Below, one piece after another: positions 10,901-23,078 of a DNA stretch of 64,000 bases; positions within the stretch are counted from its first letter, which is position 1; each line of letters opens with the position of its first letter. The stretch comes from Mesotaenium endlicherianum. Lineage: Eukaryota > Streptophyta > Zygnematophyceae > Zygnematales > Mesotaeniaceae. The notes beneath the pieces were generated by a model. That model made no database searches. It saw nothing but the letters and a program-made list of their open reading frames with translations, and was not told the origin of the DNA. The stretch covers positions 25,043 to 89,042 of the forward strand of contig WELA01010281.1 in NCBI GenBank assembly GCA_009602735.1, written 5' to 3'. A program made the position numbers and the translations under genes.

Positions 10901-11574
10901 CCACAGATTTTATGGAGACATTAGAAGCAGCCCTTACAGCAGCGAAGAAAGCTCTACAACACGCGCAAGATGCTCAAGCAAGAGTGGCGAACAGATCCAG
11001 AAGAGAAATTACGTACAGAGTGGGTGACAACGTGTTACTATCATCCAAGAACATTTCCCTGAACAACAGGCCTGCCGGCAGCAAGTTCTCTCCCAAGTAT
11101 TTGGGACCCTTCAAGATTATCCAGCAAGTCAACCCCGTTGCTTTCAAGCTAGAACTTCCCCAGACTATGCACATCGACCCCGTATTCCACGCTTCCCTCT
11201 TCAAGCCATATGTGCAACCCGACAACAAGTTCCCAGGACGTGTGACAACCCCACCAGCCCCAACAATAGTGGATGATCATTTGGAGTACGAAGTGGAAGA
11301 CATAGTGGCTATGAGAAATTTCAGGAGACAGCAGCAATACTTGATCAAGTGGAAAGGATATCCAGATTCGGAGAATAGTTGGGTGGCGGCGCACTACCTT
11401 GACAAAGTTCAGCGAAAGTTGAAGCGCTTCCATGCCGCCAACCCCCATCTTGGACCAGCCCCAAGTCTCTCTACTAGAAGCCCGAAGACTTCAGGGAGGC
11501 AGCCTGCCACCATCAAGAAGCAGCAGAAGACCCCTTGGAGGCAGCCTGCAAGAACAAGAAAGAGGAAAAATTGA
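7909..11574 (+). CDS. Gypsy-1a pol: protease, reverse transcriptase, RNase H, integrase, chromodomain
   Basis: 1221 open codons in the -1 frame relative to gag. In order: aspartic protease with DSGA near residue 74; reverse transcriptase with [11 protein letters not shown] near 363 and [10 protein letters not shown] near 427; RNase H with [11 protein letters not shown] near 577; integrase zinc finger (H...H...CRSCDTC, about 760-800); integrase core with Asp in MDLIVDLP (about 830), SDRDPRF (about 890) and Glu in GQTERMN (about 927); and a C-terminal chromodomain with EYEVEDIV...YLIKWKGYP (about 1124-1180). The domain order protease-RT-RNase H-integrase-chromodomain marks a chromovirus. The Met at 7909 is only the first in the open frame. 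Expression is more likely by frameshifting from gag at 7966-7972 than from this Met. Confidence 0.95.
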   Translation: MLLLQGKGPSCTFMPQKVVKKRTAPVGQEPTTPRPTSREGNTPSEVETPVEDDVPAPMSLRGYLGGEKVHILVDSGAQGNFIAADFATKHGITMRTLDHDEEIMMPDGFSYTTPSKKTYPLALSIKSFKDRVVFSPMQLGKYDVILGTPWLTKHNPQVDWRTGTIKIKNDITSRICILRAIQNIQTQDIQKPAHEILLSALQLKRLVRKGHELLLALITPKDIKKDIESQEGSPVPKEIQEVFEDYKEVFSPELPKGLPPKRFVDHKIELEPGSKPISRPTFKMSYTELDEVKKQIKELLEHGFIRPSKSPFGAPVLFVKKKDGTLRMCVDYRALNKITIKNRYPLPRMDELMDRLVGAKYFTKIDLRSGYHQIRIAEPDIEKTAFRTRYGHFEFMVLPFGLTNAPATFMTMMNTIFQPMLDRFVVVFIDDILIYSKTLEEHARHLKEVLEVLKQNKLFAKESKCEFAKQEVEFLGLHVTADGIKIDPKKTTVVEEWPTPTTKKELQSFLGFANWYRKFIQGFSHIAAPLTDLLKKDRLYTWTEKEEEAFQELKRRLTTSPVLTLPSPNPDWPFHVITDASSYAIGAILLQDQGKGLQPIAYESRKLNPAEQNYTTTEREALAIVHALKVWRCYVEGRKVLVTTDHEALKHLQTQPYLSRRQARWSGYLQQYNITIQYQPGKTNPADPLSRLQLNAVMVSLKTDLEARFSAAYERDPYYKNGEAALDPCKKQEGNYWVRQDTGQRCVPNDLDLRLLLLREAHDNPLGGHFGILRTTGVLARTYCWPGMSKQVKEYCRSCDTCQRIKPSSQKAGGLLQPLPIPERQWTDISMDLIVDLPVTPRGHNAILTVVDRLTKMAHFIPTTTKATAPQLARLIFDNIFRLHGLPSRIVSDRDPRFTSHFWKNLFKNLGTSLDMSTAYHPQSDGQTERMNRTLKTSLKAYVSTLEQDWDMYLTPLEFAYNNTTQASTQESPFFLNYGFHPTTPLSFTAGHDEVPAATDFMETLEAALTAAKKALQHAQDAQARVANRSRREITYRVGDNVLLSSKNISLNNRPAGSKFSPKYLGPFKIIQQVNPVAFKLELPQTMHIDPVFHASLFKPYVQPDNKFPGRVTTPPAPTIVDDHLEYEVEDIVAMRNFRRQQQYLIKWKGYPDSENSWVAAHYLDKVQRKLKRFHAANPHLGPAPSLSTRSPKTSGRQPATIKKQQKTPWRQPARTRKRKN
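7966..7972 (+). promoter_or_regulatory. Likely -1 ribosomal frameshift site between gag and pol
   Basis: The heptamer aaaaaac is phased as A AAA AAC in the gag frame, the classic slippery X XXY YYZ form, 12 bases before the gag stop codon. It shifts into the pol frame. Gag-pol frameshifting is known in Ty3/gypsy elements and retroviruses. I did not verify a downstream structure. Confidence 0.75.
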
Positions 11575-12185
11575 CATTAGACACTCTTCTCTTCTCGCAG
11601 TTTCTGGACAGAAAACTAAAACTGCTACTGGTAATAGGTCTCTGCACAATAAATTCTCAAAATTTACGTGGCTGTAGTCCATGAGTAGCCGGTCATTTAG
11701 AGTCCAAGTTTGCTCAATTTGGAGCACTGGTGAGAGAGATATGATGCTCTAAGTAGAAGGGGGTCAGGCTGCTGGCATTGTTAGGGCAGAATATGCCTTC
11801 TGACATTGTGCCCTCCCCTGAACTTGGAATGCTCTGAAACTCAAGACTCTGGTAGAACATGTTACACCGCCCAGTTTGAGACTTAGTTTGGAGCATTTGG
11901 AGAAGTATAGAAGGACTTATGATTTTCAGAAGTTTCTGCACAGATTTGGAGGAGTGCCTACTCTCTCAGCTCTCAACGACAGTCCAGAAATTAGAATGCT
12001 CTCAAATTTGGTGACCCGGTAGAGTTTTCTGGCGCGGTCCGTCTGGCACTCGACTTTTCAGATTTGGAGCAGTTCTGTGGCCGCTATGAATTTTTGAATT
12101 TGTGGCAGATTCTGGGCCAACTTGTACAATTTTCTTTATCATTAAGGAGTAGGCTAGCCAATAAGGTCACACCACCTACGACCTT

Positions 12186-12314
12186 GCCTAGTCTACCTTA
12201 CATGTGTAGCACCTGACTTGGCGCCTTTGACTAGTCCTCTTCACATGTGTGGCATCTGACTTGAAACTGTTGACTAGTTTGCTCCACATGTGTAAGACCT
12301 GACTTGACGCGCCG
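12186..12314 (+). repeat. Three 43-bp tandem units in Gypsy-1 3' noncoding region
   Basis: Units start at 12186, 12229 and 12272, each with an acatgtgt core and a ctgacttg block. Gypsy-1b has the same three. The old copy 1c (57886-58000) has only two, so the array changed in copy number within the family. Confidence 0.8.
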
Positions 12315-12330
12315 AGACGTCGCTTTTTCT

Positions 12331-12343
12331 ATGGGGGGGGTGA
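12331..12343 (+). promoter_or_regulatory. Polypurine tract of Gypsy-1a
   Basis: atggggggggtga lies directly before the 3' LTR; this is the usual place for the plus-strand primer. Confidence 0.85.
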
Positions 12344-12846
12344 TGTAGTGATTTGAGTTATTATATATTAGTTTGCATATATTTTAATGTTTTCAAATAT
12401 ATTTGGAGTAGTATTGTGTGGAGTCAAGTGTGAATAGGTACTCTAGTAACTTGGTTCATGTCCTTTGAACCTTCCAAGGCATTTTCGAAGTTAGAGGAAA
12501 GACCTAGAAGAACTCCATGTGGCAAAAGTCAGATGTGCCATTTTTAGGTCAAAAGGACATGTGTACATTATTCTAGAAAGAGGTGGCAAGTTTTGGGATG
12601 TGTTGGGTGCCAACACATCAACATACACCTTCCTAGAAATTACTTATGTAGCAAGTATATAAACAAGAGCTAGAACATAGAAAGACATTCGAGAATCACT
12701 CTTGTACCTGCCAAAATCCAGAAATATATTAACTTTCAGAAAGCTATCTCTCTTTCAAGAAGCTACCACTTGTGTTCAAAGATCCTTGTCTTGAATAGAT
12801 AAAGTATTATATTTCACTAAGTACTTCATCTATCTGTTTCACTACA
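12344..12846 (+). repeat. Gypsy-1a 3' LTR
   Basis: 503 bp. The first two thirds match Gypsy-1b LTRs and the last about 150 bp is more diverged. It is followed directly by cattc. Confidence 0.95.
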
Positions 12847-13389
12847 CATTCTTTGACAGTCAGTTGACTGCCGTACTCGGTAGTTGCAAACTGCCTAGTT
12901 ATGTTTCCAAGTGTGGTGTGCTAGATGAGCGGCCAAATGACACTCTTAAGGTGAATGGCGATTCGGGATGATGGGAGATGGTTGTGGATTTGGTTAGCCG
13001 AGGTCCTACCAACGTGGTTAACTCCCGGGTAGGTGGTGCCATCGCACTTGCCGTTGAACAGTAAACTCATTCCATGTACATATGCTAGGTTTTGCTCTCG
13101 AGTTTTGCATTCGGAAACGAGGCCAACTCTCTTGTATCACTTGCCGAGAGAAATCTAAATCCAAGGCCTGAAGCCATTGGTGCAAACTGTCTTCTAAACT
13201 TGCTTATGTATGAGTTTGCAAATTGCATGATTGATGCTCGTCTACTTGCATTTGAATTGTAAATATTGGTCACTGCTAGCGTATTGTCTTTTGCTGTTAA
13301 TCAGTTAACATATACCATAAAGATTACTTACTGATATAATGATATTTTTATTAATTGTTAATTGCCTATTGGTAAGTCGATTCATTTCA
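12847..13389 (+). repeat. Gypsy-2 LTR, remaining part, separated half of the Gypsy-2c 3' LTR
   Basis: This covers the last 540 bp of a Gypsy-2 LTR, ending gattcatttca. It shares distinctive stretches (ctagcgtattgtcttttgct, gttaatcagttaacata) with the LTR at 57151-57880 rather than with the LTRs of 2a or 2b. It is followed by gatgg (13390-13394), the complement of the ccatc that follows 57880. It is therefore best read as half of the 3' LTR of Gypsy-2c, moved away by an inversion. Confidence 0.8.
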
Positions 13390-13875
13390 GATGGTGTGAC
13401 CCTATTGGCTAGCTTACTCCTTGATGATAAGGAAAATGCATGGTACAAGTAGGCGCGAAAACTGCGATATATTCAAAATTTTATAGCGTCCACGCAATTG
13501 GTTCAAATCTTAAAATGTTACCGTCAAACGGAGCACATTGAATACGACTACTAGGGCTCTGAAATTGAGAGCATTTTGAAATTTCGAAGAGCAGGCGCTC
13601 CTCTAAATCTGTGCAAGATTTTTTGTAAAATGGTAAGTCCTTTTATGCTTCTTCAAATGCTATAAACATAGTCTTGAAGTGAGGCCATTGATGTTTTTTA
13701 CGAGATCCTTGGATTTCAGAGCATTCCAATTTTTGGGGAGGGCACAATGTCAGATTGAATATTTTGCCCTAACATAACCAGTAGCCTGACCTTCTTGTGT
13801 TCAACAATTTTTATCTTTTTAACCACAACTTTAACAAATTAAGCAAAATTAGCCTTCAAAGAAGCGGTAGCTTAA

Positions 13876-14700
13876 CACTAGATAGCCCAACGGAATGTAT
13901 GGTTTTTGGCCCAACGACGATCTCCATACTTTGATTTGTTTGGATCATATTAGTGGTCCAATGAGCAAGTGGCTCATAATTTGGAGAAGGTCAAGTCTCC
14001 TTCTCCATGGCCCTAGGTTGTTTTTTGCAAGGAGATTTTTTGTTTGATCAAAAGTTGAGGAACATTTCACAAAAAAACAATGTCGTCAAAAGAGTCAACT
14101 TTGGATGATCGCTTCTCTCTCCTAACATATTTTCACATGCTCTACATTTTGCACGAGGTTATTATATACATAGAAAATAAATGTGCGAAATTTGAGATTC
14201 AAGAGTAAAATACCTTTTAAGCTACACACCTTCTAAGACATGGGCCGTATACGACCCCTTGATGATAGGTGACCCAACTATTCTTCTAAGATATCGAAGG
14301 TACTTATAAGCGTATGAGGAGTCCCAAAGTGAAGTAGAACACATATTAAAATTAAGTAAAATCAGTTTGCAATTTTCGATGATGATGTGTTATTTTGACA
14401 ATTTTTTGAAATTAATATATGTTTAATTTGATATTGAATCATGATTTATTACATATGAACCAAAAAAAAATTAAAAAAAATTGAGAAAATTGTATCTATC
14501 TACGTGAAACTTCAGTGCCACACAAATGACAATGATGCTTAACACGTATGTGTTTCGTGTTTGCAGCCAGTTTTTACCTTGTACATGAACTCTTGTAACT
14601 TCTATGGCATCAAATATTATGATTCAAGGATTTTATGTCACTATCTACATCCATCATGCGATGACGTCTCACTATTTTTGTTGAAAAATAAAATAACGAG
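13876..14700. mobile_element. piggyBac-type end fragment or non-autonomous copy
   Basis: After a ttaa at 13872-13875 the sequence begins cactagatagccca and continues with a block close to the complement of the right end of PB-2 (cggaatgtatggtttttggc). No transposase remains. I cannot find the matching second end, so the right border, near 14700, is only approximate and 14700-14780 is unassigned. It interrupts the 3' noncoding part of Gypsy-1c. Confidence 0.65.
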
Positions 14701-15369
14701 CAAAATTGCCAAGAGGTACAAGGGTGCCTTCTAGATGGTCCACAAAGTGACAGATGGGCCATATAGGGACATCCGGGCTTGGTTCTTGCAGGCTTCTTCC
14801 CAGGAGTATTGAGATCTCCAGAGGGGAGTCTTGGAAAAGGTCCAAGGTGTGGGTTGGCAATATAGAAGCACCTTAGCTTTCATTGAACTTTGTCACAGTA
14901 GTGCGCCTCAACCCAGCTATTCTCTGAATTTGGATATTCTTTTTACTTGATCAAATATTGTTGTTGCCTCTTAAATGTTCTCATAGTCACTATGTTTTCA
15001 ACTTCATACTCCAAATGATCATCCACTATTGTTGGGGCAGGTTGGGCTGTCACTCGTACTGGGAACTTACTATTTGGTTGCACATATGGCTTGAAGAGAG
15101 AAGCTTGGAATACGGAGTCAATGTGCATAATCTCAGGGAGCTCTAGCTTGAAAGCAACGGGGTGGACTTGCTGGATAATCTTGAATGGTCCCAGATACTT
15201 GGGAGAGAACTTGCTTCCGGCAGGCCTATTGTTCACTGAAATATTCTTGGATGAGAGTAACACCTTGTCACCCACTTTGTATGAAGATTCACTTCTAGAC
15301 TGATTTGCCACTCTTGCTTGAGCATCTAGCGCATGTTCCAGAGAAAAAAATCTGATGCAACAGACTCGT

Positions 15370-16302
15370 TGTAATGTATCAGTTCATTATTTATTTAAGT
15401 AATTGCACATGTTACTAAATAAGTGTCATGTCCATATACCCACATGTGCAAATTCATTTAAATCAATGTATGTCGATATAATGCGAGTTTGCTCACTTTG
15501 TCAAAAAGGTCAGCAGTATGACTTTTGAATCATAGTGTAGCTAGCTGAACTTTGTTAAAAAGGTCAGCAGGAAGACTCATAGTATACTTTGCTGAGGTTA
15601 TCATAATATATATATATGGAACATGATATCAGTAAGTTGATATATAGTAAGCTCGCATGATAATAGTCAGTGTACTTAGATTCAGTACCCTGAGGATGTA
15701 CATATTCATTTCGATAATTATTTGTTGATTGGCACAAGTGACCGACCTGTAGTGTAGTGATAGTCGGGAGGTTGACTGGGATTCGGTGAACCGATGTCCT
15801 ACTAGTGTGGTTAAATTTTGGGTAGGCGGAGCCGTCGTTAGTTAGCTGAACAGTTAGGACTTCAGTCAATCGACCAAATAATATGGTCGTTATGCCTAGA
15901 TCCGTGGGTCCCAACTTAACAGGTTCCTCACAAAACGGCCCACCTTGTGCCGTGGTCAACCAGGTAGTCACTAGGTACATAGCAGGTTGGGATCTCGTAG
16001 TCCCTCATTCTGGACAAAAGGCTTTACAGCCGGATTTCTACTTGCAAGTCATGTGTGCACTTTTGCATTTGTTATTATGACCAACTTTCACGAAAATTAA
16101 CATGGCGTCCTCGTCTGTGCATAAAATTCACAAACTAGGACTATTCGGAAATGGTCTTGTCAAGATGCGTCCGTTGCCATTGAGTTTTCTCAAATTAGAT
16201 AAGTATTGACAGAGTCATGGCTTTTGATGTTTCGGAGTCACAAACATACAGATTCTATGGTTTTGCACCTACGTCAGTAGGATGCGTTTTTTGCTACATT
16301 AT
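15370..16302 (+). repeat. LTR-4 LTR (lone, incomplete), inserted in Gypsy-1c
   Basis: It starts tgtaatgtatcag and shares more than 500 bp, in order, with 36779-37613 (gtaggcggagccgtcgt, tgccgtggtcaaccaggt, ttgcacctacgtcagt). It lacks the last part present in the other copy. Neither copy has coding sequence attached. It separates two integrase pieces of Gypsy-1c. Confidence 0.7.
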
Positions 16303-16730
16303 GGAGGCTTGCGGCGTGTTGTTGTAGGCAAATTTCAAGAGGGTCAAGTATATGTCCCAATCTTCTTAAAAAAGAAAGACATACGCCTTCCAAGAAGCCT
16401 TCAAGGTACAATTCATGCGCTCCGTTTATCCATCTGATTTTGGTTGATACGCGGTTCACATGTTCAATGATGTGCCCATACACTTGAAAAGGAATTTTCA
16501 AAAATGGCTCTTGAATGTCAATTTTCTATCCGACACAGTTCTTGATGGTAGTCCATGGACTCGGAAGATGTTGTCAAAGATGAATGTTGCAAGTTGTGGT
16601 GCCGTATCATAGACATTCTGGGAAAGAATTAGCTATCGTAGTAAGTCTATCCACCAACGATAGTATTACATCATGGCCTCGAGGTATCAAGGGCAGGTCC
16701 ACGACAAGATTTATAGAGATCTCTGTCCAT

Positions 16731-19700
16731 AGGCATAACTTATTTGTTTCTTATTAGTTTTCACTTCTGTAAATTTCTACGGGTTTGTAATGACAAGGCC
16801 TTCTATTCTACACCATTTGTGAGGCTACTGCTTGAGATCTATTGGTGCGCCTTCGTCAACGAGGAAGCGTTCAAGAATATGTATCGCACTTCAACGAGCT
16901 GGTGCTTCAATGTCCATCCATGCACGAGTCGGAGATGATGGACAAGTTCAAGAGGGGGCTCAAGCCAACTGTGGCCAAGGAAGTGGCGCTCAAGGACCCT
17001 ACCAGTCTTGGAGAAATGATAGCATTGGCAACAAGGGTCGACGCTGTGGAGTATAGTCAAAGGCAGTGGGGCAACCACAACTTTGGAGGATATCGACACT
17101 TCAAATCTCAAGCGCCAAGCACGAGTGTTCAAGGTTCAGTACCTACGGAGTTGGGACTTGTTCAGAACCAGCGCAGGCAACAGTATTACAAGCCGAGAGG
17201 ACCCTGCTATGATAGTGGCAAGCTTGGACATCCGGCTCGAGACTGTTATGTGAAGGCAAAGCAACCTCAACAGCAAGAAAAAGGAGGACGCCAGTAAGTC
17301 GTTCTGGGGTGTCTACTGGCGTGAAGACGAGAACTCACAAGGAGGCTATCCCCAGGAGCCTGCCGAGAAGCAAAGGACGAGACGTTGACAAGCCTATCAT
17401 CGTGGAAGGAGTGGTCGACGGCAACAAGGCGAAGTGTATGGTCGACATTGGCGCAAGTGCAAACTTTGTGCACAAGAAGCTAGTGAAAGAGTGGCAAATT
17501 CCTGTGCAGAAGCATTATGAGCCTACGGAGGCAATTTTGGCGAATGGGCAGACTCAAGTGTGGTGCACCTACGGAAGCTATTCACGTGGAAGTAGCGGGG
17601 CACCAAAGTAAGGAAGTTATGGAGCAGGCAGAGTTGGGTCACCATGAGGTGATATTGGGTCGACCATGGCTGAGAAAAGCCAACCCTCAAGTGCACTGGA
17701 GGACGGGACAAGTGAAAGTCCAAGGGCGTGATGGTCGAATGGAGACAGCAAAACTGGTGGAGGTAGATACGACCACAAGTAACTGTCTTCTAACGAGCCT
17801 GCAAGGTAAGAAGCTATGCAGGGCGAATCAGGTGAAGGAGATGTACCTTGTTTCGGTGGCCCTGGCCAGGTCATCAGATGAAGCAAGCCCGAATCCTAAC
17901 AGGCTGGGCAAATGTACATCGCCGGAGGAGCAAGTAGTGGTGTCTGATACCCTTGCTCAGAAGGAGCAAAGCCCAACTGCTCAAGAGAAGAAGCCTGCTG
18001 AGATGCTTGCCCAAATTAAGGCGCTGTTGGAGAAGTTCAAGTGCGTTTTTCCTGAGGAGCTACTCGCAGGAATACCTCCACAGAGAGCTTTGGAGCACAA
18101 GATCGAGTTGGAACCAGGGAGCAAGCCACTGGTGAGACCCGCCTATCGACAATCGTTTGCGGAGTTGGATGAGTTGAAGAAGCAGCTGACAGAGTTATTG
18201 GAGAAGGGAGTCATTCGACCCAGCGAATCTCCATCTGCAGCACCGGTCTTATTTGTGAAGAAGAAGGATGGAACTATGAGGATGTGTGTCGACTACCGGG
18301 CACTCAACAAGGTAACCATCAAGAACAAGTACCCACTTCCACGAGTGGACGAGTTGATTGACAGGCTTGTCGAGGCGAAGTATTTCTCGAAGATCGATTT
18401 GAGGAGTGGCTATCACCAGGTACGGATTACGGAAAGAGACGTTCAGAAGACTGCTTTCAGGACTTGTTATGGATTATTCGAGTTCAAAGTCATGCCTTTT
18501 GGGTTGACTAATGCACCTGCTACATTCATGGGACTCATGAACACTATCTTCAGACCCTATTTGGACCAGTTGTGGTGGTATTTTTGGACGACATCCCGAT
18601 CTATTCAAAGACCTTAGAAGAGCATGTGGAGAATCTGAGGAAGGTGTTGGAGGTCTTGAGAGATCAGAAGTTATATGGGAAGATGAGCAAGTGCGACTTC
18701 TGTCTCAAGAAGGTTGATTTTCTTGGGCACATAGTGGGAGCTGAAGGAGTCAAGGTGGAGCAGAAGAAGGTGCAAGCAGTCAGAGATTGGCCGGTACTTG
18801 CTGATATTAATCAACTCAGGAGTTTCCTCGGCATGGCAAATTATTATCGACGTTTCATTGAAGGATTTGCCAAGGTGTGTGCACCGCTCACAGACATGTT
18901 GAAGAAGCAGGAGAAGTGGCTATGGGGTGACAAGGAGCAGCAAGCTCTGGAGAAGATTAAGGAGTTATTGACACAGGCACCTGTGTTGGCAATTGCAAGT
19001 CCAGAGCTTCCTTTTACGATCATCACGGATGCATCAGATTTCGTAATGGGGGCCTTTCTTCTCCAGGACCAAGGCATATGAGAGCAAGAAGTTGAGTTTT
19101 GCGGAGCAAAACTATGCAGCACACGAGCGGGAGATGTTGGCTATTATCCAAGCTTTGAGAATTTGGCGAGGTCATGTGGACGGTTGAAAGGTGTTTACCA
19201 AGACCGATTACAAGAGCTTGGAGAAGTTTATGACGCAGCCAACATTGACACCAAGACAAGCAAGGTGGATGGAGTTTCTGCAACAGTTTGACCACAAGAT
19301 TGAGTACTTACCAGGGAAGATCAACCCAGTAGACGCTTTATCCAGGAGGTGTGACCTTGCAGCTGTCTCAGTCATCAAGGAGAGTATGGAGTTCAAGGAG
19401 AAGCTTAAGAGAGGTTATGAGGAAGACCCAGAATTTGCTGATGGTGGAGCAGCTGAGTCCAACTCGAGTATGCAGAAGGACGGCATATGGTATTATGGTG
19501 ATTCCAAGAGAGTGGTGGTACCTGACATCAAGGAACTACGAGACTTACTACTTGCGGAGCATCATGATTGCTTATATGCTAGACACTTTGGAAGCAAGAA
19601 GACGGCAAGCGTGCTGAAGCGGGAACACTACTGGAGAAATATGGACAAGGACATCGAGGAGTGGATCAGGAGTTGCGATGCGTGCCAGCGTAACAAGACA

Positions 19701-21507
19701 CCAAATCAAAAGAAGGGAGGTACATTGCAGCCCCTGCCTATTCCAGAGTATCCTTGGGAGCAGATTGCTATGGACTTCATCACTTCGTTACCAGTCAGTG
19801 GTCAAGGGCACGATGCAATATGGGTTGTGTCTGATCGACTCAGCAAGATGGCACACTTCATTCCCATGAAGGAGACTTGTACGGCAGCAGATGTGGCACG
19901 ACTAGTCTTTGATCATATTTTTAGGCTACATGGGTTGCCGAGGGTGATCGTTTCAGACCGAGATCCAAGGTTTACAAGCAACTTTTGACGGTCATTGTTT
20001 ACTTTGATGGGGACCAAGCTGAGTATGAGCACTTCCTATTACCCTCAGACAAACGGGCAAAGTGAGAGGCTCAACTGAACTCTGCAAGAGGTGCTCAGGA
20101 GTTTCACTATGGAAGACCCTTTAGAGTGGGACAAGAAGCTGCCAGGGTTGGAATTTGCCTACAGCGACAGCATGCAGGGTTCGACCAAGCAGTCACCATT
20201 CGCTATGATTTATGGGGGAGAAGTGTATCATCCAGGGAACATCTTGTGGAGAAGGCCAAGGAGACTCAGGTTACTACTACACAAGCGTTTATGGAGCAGA
20301 TGGCCAACACTTGGGATACGTCAAAGACGTGTATTCGGAAGGCACAGGAGGAACAAGTCAAGTATGCCAACAAGCACAGGAGGGAAGTGACATACCATGT
20401 GGGTGACAAAGTACTCTTGTCAACAGAGAATCTACCTTTCACAGGCAAGAGGAAACTGCGGGCACGGTTGACAGGTCCCTTTATAATGCTCAAGCAGGTG
20501 AATTCAATGACCTACAAGTTGGAACTTCCTTCAATCTGGCGTATCCATGATGTGTTCCATATCAATTGTTTGCGGCCATACGCTGACCCAAATGAAGGAC
20601 ATCCAGGACGACTACCTACACCGCCACCACCGGTCGAGATCGATGATGTGTTGGAGTATGAAGTGGAAGCGATTGTCGACAATCGACGAGTCAAGCGAGG
20701 TCAACGACTTGTTCAAGAGTATCTGGTCAAGTGGAGAGGCTACCATGCGCATCTTGGGGGGTGATGTAAGGTCATAGGTTTATAAAGTGCATTTTTGAGT
20801 TTCATGAAAGTATGTTTTGATTGTATATTAGTGTAGAGTGCATTTTTGTGGTCATTTTGATATAAAATTCATCAAATTTGGTCAAGTATTGAGAGAGCCA
20901 CGGATTTTTGAAGTTTAATTAGTTTTGAGGTCGTTTGACGACTGTCCTTGATTTGCGGTGAGCGCGACCGTCGGATTGACCGACAGCGTCGAGCAATCTG
21001 GCCCGTTAGAATGTACTCGAACCTTCACGTAATTTTGGCTGACGCGGAGTGCCGACTAGGTCGATTTACCTAGAAGTTTCGATTTAGCCTAGCGCGTCTA
21101 AGATAGAATATTCTAGTAATGTCGATGCATGTATGTGATCGTCAAACTGGCCCGACTCGTCAGATTAGATTGATCTGGCTTACTCACAAATATTCTGGAA
21201 AGGACAATTTGACGAACACTTAGGAAAATCCGTAGCTTCCTCCTAGGGAGGAGCACTTAGGCAGAAAATTATAAATAGGCATATTTTCTTTGCTTCTTAT
21301 CAATTTTCACTTCTGTAAATTTCTACGGGTTTGTAATGACAAGGCCTTCCATTCTACATCATTTGTGAGCAGTTTCTTGCTACTCAAAATGTTGCGTATT
21401 TTTCCTAAGCCTTGTTAGTGATATGCCGCTGCACTCTCTAGTATGATTGCAACTAGTTCCTTTCCTCGTGAGTTACTACGCTTCCATTAGGGCACTCTGC
21501 CCTTTCA
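16731..21507 (+). mobile_element. Gypsy-3: decayed Ty3/gypsy chromovirus
   Basis: A different gypsy family in + orientation. A short piece of its 5' LTR (16731-16824) is followed by a partial gag with the EYVSHFNELVLQCP helix (16842-17297), protease, reverse transcriptase and RNase H (17309-19081), RNase H end and integrase with CDACQRN and SDRDPRF (19191-19988), integrase end and chromodomain with YEVEAIV...YLVKWRGY (20126-20764), then a full 3' LTR. It is broken in several places and lacks most of its left end. It is inserted in Gypsy-1c: Gypsy-1 sequence resumes at 21508. Confidence 0.9.
20765..21507 (+). repeat. Gypsy-3 3' LTR, 743 bp
   Basis: Begins tgtaaggtc right after a G-rich polypurine tract (20755-20764) and ends ctttca. 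Its internal part matches the 5' LTR fragment at 16731-16824. Confidence 0.85.
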
Positions 21508-22711
21508 GATGGGCCAATCTGGATTTGGACTTGGAAGTGTGAGCTCCAGGAATGTCGTCAATCTTTGCTTCAATTGTTGATATGCTTCCTCCTCTTTCTT
21601 GGTCCACACAGATGGTTTGTCATTCTTGAGTAAGTCAATGAGAGGGGCTGCTATGTGCGAGAAGATTTGGATGAATCTCCTGTACCGAGGCAAATCCCAT
21701 CGTGATTGAAGATTTTTCTTGGTCATGGGGTTGGCCATTTTTCCACCACCGTGGTCTTCTCAAGGTTCATCTTGATGACATCAGCGGTCTCGTGGAGACC
21801 TAGGAACGCAAATTCTTGTTTAGCAAACTCGCACTTTGACTCCTTCGCAAATTGCTTGTTTTGCTTCAAGACTTTGAGGTTCTTTCAAGTGTCTTGCGTG
21901 CTCTTCAGAGTGTGGTCAATAAATACCACCACAAATTTGTCCAACCTGGGCTGAAGTAAGGTGCTCATCATATTCATGAAAGTTGGTGGCGCGTTGATGA
22001 GTCCAAATGGCAGGACCATGAACTCAAAATGTCCATATCGTGTCCTGAATGCCGTATTCTCTATGTCAGATTCATCAATGCAAATTTGGTGGTAGCCGCT
22101 TCTGAAGTCCACCTTTGTGAAGTATTTGGCTCCAACTAGCCGGTCCATTAGCTCATCCATGCGCGGCAGCAGGTATAAATTCTTGATGGTGATCTTGTTG
22201 AGGGCGCGATAGTCCACACACATCCTCAAGGTACCATCCTTCTTCTTGACAAATAGCACCAGGACTCCAAAGGGCAACTTGCTAGGTCAAATGAAGCCAT
22301 GCTCCACTAGCTCTTTGATTTGCTTCTTGCCTTCATCTAGCTCCGTGTATGACATCTTAAACGTTGGCCGAGAGATGGGCTTGCTTCCGGGCTCAACTCT
22401 ATCTTGTAGTCTATGAATCCTTTGGAAGGTAAGCCCTTGTGCAATTCCGGGGAATATACTTTTTTGTAGTCCTCCACGACTTATTGTATCTCCTTGAGAA
22501 TGGGGTTGCCTTCTTGACTTTGGGTATCTTCTTCATGTCTTTTGGCGTGATCAAGGCCAAAAGAAGCTCGTGTCCCTTTTCTCACAAGTCTCTTGAGTTG
22601 GAGGGCGAACAATAGTATCTCGTGTGCCGGCTTCTTGATGTCTTCTCATGCTTGGTGCCTTCGAGTCTCCTGCGTGTCTGGTCCCGTTGATCTGGGGTGG
22701 TGGGTGTTGAC

Positions 22712-23078
22712 AGGTGAATCGACTTACCAATAGGCAATTTACAATAAATAAAGATCTTTATATCAGCGAGTAATCTTTATGGTATTTTAACACACTAGCA
22801 GTGAGAAATACTCGCAAGTCAAAGGCAAGTAAACTAGCATTGATAATGCAATTAGTAAACTCATACATAAGCAAGGCTAGAAGACAGTGCGTATCAATGG
22901 CTACTGCCTTGGATTCATATATCTCTTAGTAAGCAGTACAAGAGAGTTGGCCTCGTTTTCGAATGCCGAACTCGAGGCCAATACCTAGAATATGTGCATG
23001 GAATGAGTTTACTGTTCAACGGCAAGTGCGATGGCACCGCCTACCCGGGAGTTAACCACGTTGGTAGGACCTCAATTA
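22712..23078 (-). repeat. Truncated Gypsy-2 LTR (remnant 2d)
   Basis: It matches about half of a Gypsy-2 LTR in - orientation (gaatcgacttaccaatag start, gccgaactcgag, gagttaaccacgttggtagg), then passes directly into gag sequence without the usual pol. Confidence 0.85.

Larger units (their letters stand above)
6167..12846 (+). mobile_element. Gypsy-1a: full-length Ty3/gypsy chromovirus, appears whole
   Basis: The element is 6680 bp long. The LTRs are 6167-6669 and 12344-12846, each 503 bp, starting tgtagtg and ending cactaca. A primer site complementary to initiator Met tRNA (tggtatcggagc) is at 6671-6682 and a G-rich polypurine tract is at 12331-12343. Gag and pol both look open. The LTRs differ at roughly 13 positions (2-3 percent), almost all in the outer thirds. 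It sits inside a Gypsy-2 LTR, and its flanks do not match each other: ctgcc on the left, cattc on the right. It is a young element, and its coding part is almost identical to Gypsy-1b. Confidence 0.97.
13390..22711 (-). mobile_element. Gypsy-1c: old, broken Gypsy-1 copy with nested insertions
   Basis: Pieces of a diverged Gypsy-1 element appear in the right order for a - strand copy: 3' noncoding region (13395-13871), integrase end and chromodomain (about 14780-15365), integrase core (about 16305-16730), then RNase H, reverse transcriptase and protease (21508-about 22645). Between them sit a piggyBac-end fragment, an LTR-4 LTR and Gypsy-3. The rest of its 3' end lies at 57886-58060. It is heavily decayed, with many breaks; identity to 1a falls far below that of 1b, so it is much older. 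The last about 65 bp (22646-22711) I cannot assign. Confidence 0.85.

Noticed and set aside
7245-11448. Many medium open frames on the opposite strand and other frames within Gypsy-1a, and their mirror images in Gypsy-1b
   Set aside because: They are shadows of the gag and pol frames, with no domain sense of their own.
6141-12872. A 26-bp target duplication around Gypsy-1a (cattctttgacag...ctgcc on both sides)
   Set aside because: LTR integrases make 4-6 bp duplications. The reciprocal loss at Gypsy-1b shows a crossover between two normal 5-bp insertions is the better reading.
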